Source: Flavobacterium hydrocarbonoxydans (GTDB lineage Bacteria; Bacteroidota; Bacteroidia; Flavobacteriales; Flavobacteriaceae). From it: a stretch of DNA of 64,000 nt. Made by a program: the position numbers and the translations under genes. The stretch spans positions 411,310-475,309 of the forward strand of contig NZ_WSTB01000004.1 in NCBI RefSeq assembly GCF_009789235.1, written 5' to 3'. The notes beneath the pieces are model-generated. The model did no database searches. It saw only the letters and a program-made list of their open reading frames with translations, and had not been told where the DNA came from. Shown piece after piece: positions 53,891 to 61,162 of this stretch (its first letter is position 1; the number at the start of each line of letters is the position of its first letter).

Positions 53891-55567
53891 TTATTTTTTG
53901 CTAATTCCAGCACTTTCAAAACTGGCCATTTCATTCAAAAAAGCTTCAGCCGATTTTAAAAGGGGCAAAGCAATCGCACAGCCGGTTCCTTCTCCTAAAC
54001 GTAAATCAAGATTCAGAATAGGTTTTGCTTCTAAATAATCAAGTAATTTTTGATGTGCCTGTTCGGCCGAGCAATGACAAAAAATAGCATTTTTTTTGAT
54101 ATTTGGATTCATTTTAAAAGCAATCAGATAAGCGACACTACAAATAAATCCATCAACTAAAATCAGCATTTTATTCTCGAAAGCAGCTAACATTCCACCA
54201 GCCATTTGTATGATTTCAAAACCTCCAAAATAGGCGAGCTGCTGTTTTAATTCGGCTTGACCGGAATAATTTTCAATTGCTTTTTTAAGTAAATTTTGTT
54301 TCTGAATTAATTTTTCATCTTCAACTCCAGTGCCTTTTCCCACACATTCTTCAATTGGGAAACCTGTTAAAAGACTCATTAAAACAGAAGCTGTAGAAGT
54401 GTTTCCAATTCCCATTTCACCAAAACCAATACAATTTGAACCGCTTTTTACAATGTTTTCAACGATCTCTTTCCCTTTTTCAAAGCACAATTCTACTTCC
54501 ATTTCTCTCATAGCAGGAAGGTGCAAAAACGATTGTGTTCCTTTTGCGATTTTGGCATTTATAAGGTTTGCGTTGGTTGGAAAATCATAGTTTACACCCG
54601 CATCTACAATCGATAATTGAATGTTATGCTGCTTGCAAAACACATTTATAGCGGCGCCACCTTCCAGGAAATTCGCAACCATTTGTCTCGTAACATCTTG
54701 CGGATAAGCACTTACGCCATGATTCGCAATTCCGTGATCTGCGGCAAAAACCACAATATTCGGATTTGTTATTTTGGGTTCTAAAGTTTCAAAAACAGTT
54801 CCCATCTGAAAAGCTAAATCTTCTAAAGTCCCTAAAGCACCAATTGGTTTGGTTTTCGAATCTATTTTTTCTTGCAAAAGTTTACTGAAATCATCATTAA
54901 TTTTAACTGATGTAGAAATTTTTGAAGATTCTAAAACACTATTTTCGACTACATTTTTAATTTCGGTACACTCCGGAGTTTCCGATTTTTGTTTCCAGTT
55001 CAATTGCTGCAACATCGGTTGATTGTCGTAATTGGTAGCCGGTTTTCCGATACAGAAATAGCCTAAAGGCTCAATGTTTTCAGGTAAATCGAGTATTTTT
55101 TTAAACTGATAATAATTCAAAATCGAAACCCAGCCCATGCCGTAACCTTGTTCTGTCAGCGACAGCCAGATATTCTGCGCAGCACAAACCGAACTAAATT
55201 TCACCGCTTCATTGCTCCCAACAGTGCCAATCGTAAACTGATTCAGAACCGAGCGGTCATAAGCAATTATCAACCCAATCGGTGCTTCTTCAATCGCTTC
55301 TAATTTCAGGGATTTATAATGCTCTTTTTGCTCTGGATTATCCGTTAAGGCTTCTGCTTTTTTATTGTAATCCAAAAACAAATCTTTAATCGCTTTTTTA
55401 ACTTCGGTAGCTTTTATGATATAATATCGGGTAGCATCGGTCAGGCCTACAGATGGCGCCCAATGTCCCGCCCGTAAAGCGTTCTCCATCACTTCGTCAG
55501 GAACTTCGTCGGTAGTAAAGTGCCTGGTGTCGCGACGTGATTTTAATATATCATCTAAATAGCTCAT
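53891..55567 (-). CDS. BluB-CobT fusion: DMB synthase and DMB phosphoribosyltransferase
   Basis: 558 residues joining two enzymes. Residues 1-200 are BluB-like, a nitroreductase-fold flavoenzyme that breaks down FMN to 5,6-dimethylbenzimidazole (RRDTRHF, LRAGHWAPSVGLTDATRYY, GYGMGWVSILN). After a linker of about 20 residues, 223-558 is CobT, which attaches ribose phosphate to DMB. It shows TKPIGALGTLEDLA, VVFAADHGIANHGVSAYPQDVT, GEMGIGNTSTAS and the catalytic glutamate in LRLGEGTG. The fusion couples production and activation of the lower ligand. Confidence 0.93.
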   Translation of the reverse strand: MSYLDDILKSRRDTRHFTTDEVPDEVMENALRAGHWAPSVGLTDATRYYIIKATEVKKAIKDLFLDYNKKAEALTDNPEQKEHYKSLKLEAIEEAPIGLIIAYDRSVLNQFTIGTVGSNEAVKFSSVCAAQNIWLSLTEQGYGMGWVSILNYYQFKKILDLPENIEPLGYFCIGKPATNYDNQPMLQQLNWKQKSETPECTEIKNVVENSVLESSKISTSVKINDDFSKLLQEKIDSKTKPIGALGTLEDLAFQMGTVFETLEPKITNPNIVVFAADHGIANHGVSAYPQDVTRQMVANFLEGGAAINVFCKQHNIQLSIVDAGVNYDFPTNANLINAKIAKGTQSFLHLPAMREMEVELCFEKGKEIVENIVKSGSNCIGFGEMGIGNTSTASVLMSLLTGFPIEECVGKGTGVEDEKLIQKQNLLKKAIENYSGQAELKQQLAYFGGFEIIQMAGGMLAAFENKMLILVDGFICSVAYLIAFKMNPNIKKNAIFCHCSAEQAHQKLLDYLEAKPILNLDLRLGEGTGCAIALPLLKSAEAFLNEMASFESAGISKK

Positions 55568-55569
55568 CT

Positions 55570-55714
55570 AAATTCCAATTTTTTTAAATTCCAAATTCCA
55601 ATTAAATAACAATTGTAAAAATCAATGTTAATTTCAATAGATTTTAAAAGTTTAAAGATTTAAGTAAAGGTAAAGTATAGCGTTGGAATTTGGAATTTAA
55701 AAAATTTGGAATTT
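55570..55714. repeat. Inverted repeat of AAATTCCAA words between cobU and bluB-cobT
   Basis: The 32-base arms at 55570-55601 and 55683-55714 match at 31 of 32 positions as reverse complements, separated by 81 bases of A/T-rich sequence. They fill the whole 151-base gap between the two co-directional cob genes. Similar words occur at 39660-39700 and 39915-39950. Confidence 0.85.
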
Positions 55715-55718
55715 CATT

Positions 55719-56228
55719 TTATCCTTTAATTTTTACCGGAATCCCGGAAATCATCAAAATCACTTCATCAGCATTTGAGGCTAAAAATTGATTCATCCAG
55801 CCTTGTAATTCGGTAAATTTTCTGCCTATGTGTGTATCAGCGTGAACGCCCATTCCAATTTCATTGGTCACAATAATCAGTGTTGCGTTTTCTTGTTTGG
55901 CTATCAGAAGAAACTCTTTTTTAGCTTCTTCCAGACTCTGTTGTACATCATTTTTAGTATCTACAAAAAAGTTCGTCAGCCAAAGTGTCACACAATCTAT
56001 CAAAGCTACTTTGCCCGAAAAATCAATTTCAGATAAATGCTTTTCTTTCTCGATATTCGTCCAGCGGTTGTCGCGTTCCAGCTGATGGCGGTCAATTCTG
56101 TTCTGGAAATCATCGTCCCATTTTCTTGCTGTTGCCACATAAATGGGCTCATCCGAAAGGCTTAATGCTAAATTTTGAGCGTAACTGCTCTTTCCGGATC
56201 TTTCTCCGCCTGTAATTAAGTATATCAT
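55719..56228 (-). CDS. cobU: Adenosylcobinamide kinase/guanylyltransferase
   Basis: 169 residues. The P-loop is GGERSGKSSYAQ. ATARKWDDDFQNRIDRHQLERD carries the guanylyl-acceptor histidine region, and IVTNEIGMGVH follows. It phosphorylates adenosylcobinamide and then transfers GMP to give adenosylcobinamide-GDP, the CobS substrate. It is the first gene of the leftward cob series; the 151-base repeat separates it from bluB-cobT. Confidence 0.95.
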   Translation of the reverse strand: MIYLITGGERSGKSSYAQNLALSLSDEPIYVATARKWDDDFQNRIDRHQLERDNRWTNIEKEKHLSEIDFSGKVALIDCVTLWLTNFFVDTKNDVQQSLEEAKKEFLLIAKQENATLIIVTNEIGMGVHADTHIGRKFTELQGWMNQFLASNADEVILMISGIPVKIKG

Positions 56229-56235
56229 TTTAAGT

Positions 56236-56291
56236 TATGAGTTTTGGGTTATGAGTTTTGAGTTGTGAGTTTTGAGTTGTGAGTTTTGAGT
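56236..56291. repeat. Four 14-base tandem repeats
   Basis: Units 56236-56249, 56250-56263, 56264-56277 and 56278-56291 follow the pattern T[AG]TGAGTTTTG[AG]GT; the last two are identical. They begin just upstream of the cobU start. Slippage-driven expansion is likely. Confidence 0.85.
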
Positions 56292-56331
56292 TTTAAGTTG
56301 TAGGTCATTTGCATTACTTTAGGCTTATTTA

Positions 56332-56372
56332 GAGTTTTTTAAATTATTTTTTTAAAATAGTTTAAAAAACTC
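56332..56372 (-). terminator. A/T-rich hairpin after the Cys-rich gene
   Basis: Perfect arms GAGTTTTTTAAA (56332-56343) and TTTAAAAAACTC (56361-56372) with a 17-base loop. It may end the leftward transcript of the gene at 56410; it lacks a clear G/C core, so this is tentative. Confidence 0.4.
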
Positions 56373-56409
56373 ACATTTCACATCTCACATTTCACACCCC
56401 ACAACGAAT

Positions 56410-56772
56410 TTAATAAGGACAATGACGACAGCCATTACCACAACAATTTCCTCTTTTTAGATGAAACCAGGCTTTAAAAACATAATTGCCATTTTCAAGG
56501 TAATAATCAATTCCCTCGATTAGTTTTTCGGCTTTGGGTAAAAATGTGGCTTTGTTATTAAGTGCTGTTTCGGGAGTAATCGTTTCGGTATAAGCATCAA
56601 TTTTGTCCATGCAGGCCTCTTTAAAACAATTTGGGCAAAGACAATCAGTGCCTTCTGAAAGATTGAAAATAGGAGGAAAGTCATTACACCAGCACTTACT
56701 TTCAAGTGAAATATCACCACAACTAAAAGCAGCTTCACAACCTCCACAAATTTTTGTTTTAATGGTATTCAT
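56410..56772 (-). CDS. Cysteine-rich CWC plus DUF5522 protein
   Basis: 120 residues with 12 or more cysteines. The N-terminal module (CGGCEAAFSCG..KCWCNDFPP..CLCPNCF) fits the cysteine-rich CWC family. The C-terminal module (YYLENGNYVFKAWFHLKRGNCCGNGCRHCPY) fits DUF5522, a probable metal-binding motif. The protein is cytoplasmic, with metal binding likely and function unknown. It is divergent from btuF across a 95-base gap and upstream of cobU on the same strand. Confidence 0.85.
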   Translation of the reverse strand: MNTIKTKICGGCEAAFSCGDISLESKCWCNDFPPIFNLSEGTDCLCPNCFKEACMDKIDAYTETITPETALNNKATFLPKAEKLIEGIDYYLENGNYVFKAWFHLKRGNCCGNGCRHCPY

Positions 56773-56867
56773 CGGGTAAAGATACTATTTGTTCAATTTT
56801 TTAAAGATAAAAATGAACAAGAAATTTATAAATTGCGCTACCTTTGTCGCTTCCAATAATCTAAATT

Positions 56868-58010
56868 ATGAAAATTTCCTTACTTAAATTTAGTTTTGCA
56901 CTTCTTTTTTTTGCTGTTCTAAGTTGCAAAAAAACAGATAATGCAGAAATTGTAAAATCTAAAACTTCCCAAAATAGTATCGAATATGCTTCGGGGCTTT
57001 CTATCGTGAAAAATGAAGGCTATTCTGTAGTAACAGTCAGTAATCCATGGCCAAAAGCGAATAAAAATTTCACTTATATTCTTAAAGAAAAAGACGCTAA
57101 AGTTCCGGATAGTTTACAAAGTTATACCACTATACAGGTTCCTTTAGCATCTGTTGTAGTCACTTCGACAACCAATATTCCCTTTTTAGAAATGCTGGAA
57201 GTCGAAAATAAATTGATTGGTTTTCCGCATACCGATTATATCTCTTCCGAAAAAACCAGAAAACTAATCGATAAAGGCTCAGTAAAAAATGTGGGTCAGA
57301 ACGAAAAACTAAATATTGAACAATTGATAGAATTGTCTCCGGATCTGATTGTAACTTTTGGAGTTGATAACAACAATCCGATGTTGGATAACCTCAAAAA
57401 AAGTGGTTTAAATGTTTTTATTCAGGGCGACTGGATGGAGCAATCTCCACTCGGAAAAGCAGAATGGATAAAACTTTACGGAGCTTTATTTGGCAAAGAA
57501 GAAAAAGCCAAAGAACTATTTGATAAAATTGTACTGAGTTACAATCAGGCCAGGAAATTGGTAGCAACAAAACCTGCAACTGCAACAGTTTTATACGGCT
57601 CCATGTATCAGGATTTATGGTATGTGGCCAAAGGAAATAGCTGGGTTGCAGCGTTTATGAAAGACGCACAATCTAATTATTTATGGGCAAATTTAAAAGG
57701 TACAGGAAGTGAAGGTTTGTCTTTCGAAAAAGTATTAGATAAAGCAAAAACCGCCAATTTCTGGATTGCAACGGGTTCATTCAAAACCTTGGAAGAATTC
57801 GGAAAAAGTAATCCGCATTACAGCGAATTTGATGCTTTCAAAAATAAAAACATTTATACTTTCGAGAGCAAATTAGGCGCAACTGGCGGAACCGTTTATT
57901 ACGAACTTTCACCAAGCCGACCAGATTTGGTTCTGAAAGATTATATCAAAATCTTCCACCCTGATTTATTGCCGAGTTATGAGTTTACTTTTGCATCAAA
58001 ACTGAATTAA
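56868..58010 (+). CDS. btuF: Corrinoid ABC transporter substrate-binding lipoprotein (BtuF-like)
   Basis: 380 residues. MKISLLKFSFALLFFAVLSCKK is a lipoprotein signal with cysteine 20. It is a class III periplasmic-binding fold (VVVTSTTNIPFLEMLEVENKLIGFPH, LSPDLIVTFGVDNNNPMLDNL, the long mid helix, then KNKNIYTFESKLGATGGTVYYELSPSRPDLVLKDY). Iron-siderophore binders share this fold; the cobalamin assignment comes from the adjacent cob genes and the btuC/btuD partners. A -7 box TACCTTTG lies at 56839-56846; no cobalamin riboswitch is seen before it. Confidence 0.85.
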   Translation: MKISLLKFSFALLFFAVLSCKKTDNAEIVKSKTSQNSIEYASGLSIVKNEGYSVVTVSNPWPKANKNFTYILKEKDAKVPDSLQSYTTIQVPLASVVVTSTTNIPFLEMLEVENKLIGFPHTDYISSEKTRKLIDKGSVKNVGQNEKLNIEQLIELSPDLIVTFGVDNNNPMLDNLKKSGLNVFIQGDWMEQSPLGKAEWIKLYGALFGKEEKAKELFDKIVLSYNQARKLVATKPATATVLYGSMYQDLWYVAKGNSWVAAFMKDAQSNYLWANLKGTGSEGLSFEKVLDKAKTANFWIATGSFKTLEEFGKSNPHYSEFDAFKNKNIYTFESKLGATGGTVYYELSPSRPDLVLKDYIKIFHPDLLPSYEFTFASKLN

Positions 58011-58011
58011 A

Positions 58012-59043
58012 TTGGCAAATAAAAAACGAAATACAATTCTCTTTATTCTGCTGGGTTTAGCATTAATTCTGATGTTTTTTGTAAGCATTAGTTTGGGTTC
58101 AGTAACCATTCCTTTCAAAGAGGTTTATACGAGCTTAACAGGTGGTCAGGCCAGCAAATCTACCTGGGAATATATCATAATAAATTACCGTTTACCCAAA
58201 GCGATTACGGCAGTTTTGGTTGGTACGGGTTTGTCAGTCAGTGGCTTATTAATGCAAACATTATTCAGGAATCCTCTTGCCGGACCTTATGTTTTAGGAC
58301 TAAGTTCCGGGGCGAGTTTAGGTGTTGCTTTTGTGATTTTAGGAGCCGGATTTTTGCCTTCTTTTTTAAGTCAGATTGCATTATCATCATACGGAATTGT
58401 ATTAGCCTCAACTTTAGGGAGTACATTAGTTTTATTATTGGTTTTGGTAGTTTCACAAAAATTACGAGATACAATGGCCATCTTAATTGTAGGATTGATG
58501 TTCGGCAGTTTTACAACCGCAATAGTGAGTGTCTTAACCTATTTCAGTACCGCTGAACAGTTGCAAAAATTTACTTTTTGGTCCATGGGCAGCCTCGGAA
58601 ATCTTTCCTGGACAACGATCGTTATTCTGACTTTTTGTGTTGGTTTTGGTTTGCTTTTAAGTGCAGGTAGTATAAAAGCTTTGAACGCATTACTATTAGG
58701 CGAGAATTATGCAAAAAGTATGGGACTAAATTTCAAAAAAGCAAGACTGATTATCATATTTGCAACCAGTATTTTGGCCGGAAGTATCACAGCCTTCGCT
58801 GGACCAATTGCGTTTATAGGCTTAGCGGTTCCACATATTGCAAAGCTCACATTTCAGACCAGTAATCACTCCGTTTTGTTTTGGAGCACCTTGTTTTTTG
58901 GCGCCATAATCATGTTGTTTTGCGATGTAGTTTCAGAAATGCCAGGTTTTGATGTCACACTTCCAATAAATGCAATTACATCAATCATAGGAGCACCGGT
59001 CGTAATTTGGCTTTTAGTCAGAAAAAGAAATTTTCAGCAATAA
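58012..59043 (+). CDS. btuC: Corrinoid ABC transporter permease (FecCD family, BtuC-like)
   Basis: 343 residues from a TTG at 58012. The first ATG in frame would remove most of the first membrane helix, so TTG is preferred. About nine to ten membrane helices are present. Motifs include LPKAITAVLVGTGLSVSGLLMQTLFRNPLAGPYVLGLSSGASLG and the ATPase-contacting GPIAFIGLAVPHIAKL. It follows btuF after one base, so the two are coupled. Its partner ATPase gene is displaced to 59690 by the GxxExxY insert. Confidence 0.92.
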   Translation: MANKKRNTILFILLGLALILMFFVSISLGSVTIPFKEVYTSLTGGQASKSTWEYIIINYRLPKAITAVLVGTGLSVSGLLMQTLFRNPLAGPYVLGLSSGASLGVAFVILGAGFLPSFLSQIALSSYGIVLASTLGSTLVLLLVLVVSQKLRDTMAILIVGLMFGSFTTAIVSVLTYFSTAEQLQKFTFWSMGSLGNLSWTTIVILTFCVGFGLLLSAGSIKALNALLLGENYAKSMGLNFKKARLIIIFATSILAGSITAFAGPIAFIGLAVPHIAKLTFQTSNHSVLFWSTLFFGAIIMLFCDVVSEMPGFDVTLPINAITSIIGAPVVIWLLVRKRNFQQ

Positions 59044-59066
59044 CTTACAAATATTTAATATCTTAG

Positions 59067-59092
59067 TTTTTTAAACACATAGAGACATAGTT
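59067..59092 (+). repeat. Left inverted repeat of the GxxExxY segment
   Basis: TTTTTTAAACACATAGAGAC continuing to CATAGTT. Its reverse complement occurs at 59654-59680 with one extra A. It starts 24 bases after the btuC stop. Confidence 0.8.
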
Positions 59093-59179
59093 ATGCCAGC
59101 TTAAAAAAAGGCGTTTCACTTTTCTTCAAAAAACATAGTTGAAGTGAAAATAAATTAGTTTCTATTTAACTAATATTAA

Positions 59180-59593
59180 ATGATTACTCAAAAATATTTA
59201 GACGAATTAACGTATAATGTAATTGGTGCTTGTATAGAAGTACATAAAATAATTGGTAAAGGATTACTTGAAAATGTTTACCATCAATGTTTGAAAGAAG
59301 AATTACAGCAACAGAAGTTGAATTTTTTTAGTGAAATGAAAGTTCCATTAATTTATAAAAATAAAGAATTAAGTGCAGATTTAAGATGTGATTTATTTGT
59401 AGAAAATTGTTTAGTAGTAGAATTAAAAACTGTTTCAGAAATAAGCCCCATTCATGAAGCGCAATTATTAACTTATATGAAGTTATCCAAGGCTCCAAAA
59501 GGAATTATAATTAATTTTAATTGTCATAATATTTTTAAAGAAGGTCAAAAAACATTTGTAAATGAATATTTCAAATTATTGCCAAAGTTTTAG
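59180..59593 (+). CDS. GxxExxY protein
   Basis: 137 residues. The family motif is GKGLLENVYHQCL, preceded by IGACIEVHKIIG. The C-terminal part VENCLVVELKTVSEISPIHEAQLLTYMK is typical and resembles a minimal PD-(D/E)XK-like core (E..ELK..Q), suggesting possible nuclease ancestry. The function is unknown. The gene splits btuC from btuD and, with its flanks, is bounded by 26/27-base inverted repeats (59067 and 59654), so it appears to be an inserted unit. Confidence 0.88.
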   Translation: MITQKYLDELTYNVIGACIEVHKIIGKGLLENVYHQCLKEELQQQKLNFFSEMKVPLIYKNKELSADLRCDLFVENCLVVELKTVSEISPIHEAQLLTYMKLSKAPKGIIINFNCHNIFKEGQKTFVNEYFKLLPKF

Positions 59594-59653
59594 CAACAGC
59601 TATGTGTTAATTTACGAGTAAATTTTAAAACCAACTTTAATTGAGCAAAAGAA

Positions 59654-59680
59654 AACTATGTTCTCTATGTGTTTAAAAAA
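59654..59680 (-). repeat. Right inverted repeat of the GxxExxY segment
   Basis: AACTATGTTCTCTATGTGTT continuing to TAAAAAA, the reverse complement of the left arm with a one-base insertion. It ends nine bases before the btuD start codon. Confidence 0.8.
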
Positions 59681-59689
59681 TAAGTCAAT

Positions 59690-60466
59690 ATGAAAACCAT
59701 CCTGAAAACCTCAAATTTAAAAATTGGCTACAAGTCTAAGAAATCCTCTATGACCATTGCCGAAAACCTAAATCTGAATTTGGTGTCAGGAAAACTCATC
59801 GCCTTAATAGGAGCCAACGGAATCGGAAAATCAACTTTACTGCGAACCATCACAGGAATTCAAAAACCACTTGAAGGAAATGTTTTTCTAAACGATAAAA
59901 ACATATCAACGTACCAACCGCTGGATTTGGCTCAAAATCTGAGTTTGGTCCTCACCGAAAAACTACCGCCAAGCAATCTTTCGGTTTTTGAGTTGGTTGC
60001 TTTGGGTCGTCAGCCTTACACCAACTGGATTGGAACTTTAACCGAAATTGATATTCAAAAAATTCAGGAAGCGCTACACTTAACCCAAATCGAACATCTG
60101 GCAAACAAAAAACATTTCGAAATTAGTGACGGACAGCTGCAAAAAGTTTTAATCGCCCGCGCTTTGGCTCAGGATACACCATTAATTATTTTGGATGAAC
60201 CCACGACACACCTAGATTTATTGCACAAAGTTTCCCTTTTTAAATTATTAAAGAAACTAACACACGAAACCAATAAATGTATTTTGTTTTCTACTCACGA
60301 CATCGATTTGGCGATTCAATTGAGTAACGAAATGATTATTATGACACCCAATTTGGTCGTTCAGGACGAACCTTGTAATTTAATTTCAAAAGGGAGTTTC
60401 GCGACTTTATTCAAAGACGAACACATTATTTTTGATCCCGAAAAAGGGAAGTTTGTAATCACCTAA
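59690..60466 (+). CDS. btuD: Corrinoid ABC transporter ATP-binding protein (BtuD-like)
   Basis: 258 residues. Walker A GANGIGKSTLL, Q-loop, Walker B LIILDEPTTHLD and H-loop FSTHDIDL are present. The usual LSGGQ signature is ISDGQLQKVLIARAL, an altered but recognisable form. It pairs with btuC and btuF as the inner-membrane corrinoid importer. Its separation from btuC by 646 bases is due to the intervening GxxExxY segment. Confidence 0.9.
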   Translation: MKTILKTSNLKIGYKSKKSSMTIAENLNLNLVSGKLIALIGANGIGKSTLLRTITGIQKPLEGNVFLNDKNISTYQPLDLAQNLSLVLTEKLPPSNLSVFELVALGRQPYTNWIGTLTEIDIQKIQEALHLTQIEHLANKKHFEISDGQLQKVLIARALAQDTPLIILDEPTTHLDLLHKVSLFKLLKKLTHETNKCILFSTHDIDLAIQLSNEMIIMTPNLVVQDEPCNLISKGSFATLFKDEHIIFDPEKGKFVIT

Positions 60467-60497
60467 ATCTGAGTATATATAATAGGTATAATTTTTA

Positions 60498-60580
60498 GGA
60501 GCTATTTCCTGCTATTCGTTACAATATTTTGTGCCGAACCCCGGCACAAAATGATTTCCACTTCTATCAGGGCTAGGGCA
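60498..60580 (+). repeat. Dispersed 83-bp palindromic element, copy E (compensated stem)
   Basis: Canonical ends GGAGCTATTTCCTGCTATTC and CTTCTATCAGGGCTAGGGCA. The hairpin (60536-60562) has stem ATTTTGTGCCG / CGGCACAAAAT with loop AACCC. Two base pairs differ from the other copies (C-G to A-T at the foot, G-C to C-G inside), yet all pairing is kept. Confidence 0.88.
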
Positions 60581-60616
60581 TTCGATTTCATCAGAAATAC
60601 CTTTTTCAATTTAACG

Positions 60617-60631
60617 ATTAAACAAATAAAC
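60617..60631 (+). repeat. Left arm of an inverted repeat flanking trmL
   Basis: ATTAAACAAATAAAC, embedded in an iterated ACGATTAAAC word, exactly complements GTTTATTTGTTTAAT at 61097-61111 on the other side of trmL. Confidence 0.65.
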
Positions 60632-60633
60632 GA

Positions 60634-61092
60634 TTAAACTTTTTTCAATCCAATCTGTCTCTTCGCTTCCCCAACTACAAACGCCACAGAATTAGCAATA
60701 TTAAAACTTCGAATCAATTTCGACATCGGAATTGTTAAATGATTTTCAAACCTATTCAAAACATCAGTGCTTAAACCAACACTTTCTTTCCCAAAAACCA
60801 ACCAGTCACCATCCTGAAATTCTGTTTCCAAATAAGATTTCGTTGCACGAGAACTCATCAGGAAAACCCTTGACAAATCCGGAATCTGTTGTACCCATTC
60901 ATCTACAGTATCATATTCGGTAACATCAAGATGTACCCAATAATCCAAACCCGAACGTTTTAGGTTTTTATCATTAATCACAAACCCAAAAGGATGAATT
61001 AGATGCAATCTACTTTCGGTACCAACACAAAGACGACCAATATTTCCAGTGTTGTTCGGTATTTCAGGTTCGACAAGAACTATATTTAGCAT
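60634..61092 (-). CDS. trmL: tRNA (cytidine(34)-2'-O)-methyltransferase
   Basis: 152 residues of the SpoU (SPOUT) family, close to E. coli TrmL in length. Motifs are LVEPEIPNNTGNIGRLC, LVFGKESVGLSTDVL and IPMSKLIRSFNIANSVAFVVGEA. It 2'-O-methylates the wobble base of tRNA-Leu isoacceptors with S-adenosylmethionine, using the trefoil knot for binding and dimerisation. It lies between 15-bp inverted repeats. Confidence 0.94.
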   Translation of the reverse strand: MLNIVLVEPEIPNNTGNIGRLCVGTESRLHLIHPFGFVINDKNLKRSGLDYWVHLDVTEYDTVDEWVQQIPDLSRVFLMSSRATKSYLETEFQDGDWLVFGKESVGLSTDVLNRFENHLTIPMSKLIRSFNIANSVAFVVGEAKRQIGLKKV

Positions 61093-61096
61093 TACT

Positions 61097-61111
61097 GTTT
61101 ATTTGTTTAAT
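61097..61111 (-). repeat. Right arm of the inverted repeat flanking trmL
   Basis: GTTTATTTGTTTAAT, the exact complement of 60617-60631, five bases upstream of the trmL start codon. Confidence 0.65.
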
Positions 61112-61162
61112 TATTTATTTTTGGAATTTTCAAATTGACACATTTTCAAATTATCTCATGAT

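Noticed and set aside
4806..60580. CRISPR array from the dispersed repeats
   Set aside because: Copies are scattered, in both orientations, and have no regular spacers; no cas genes are present.
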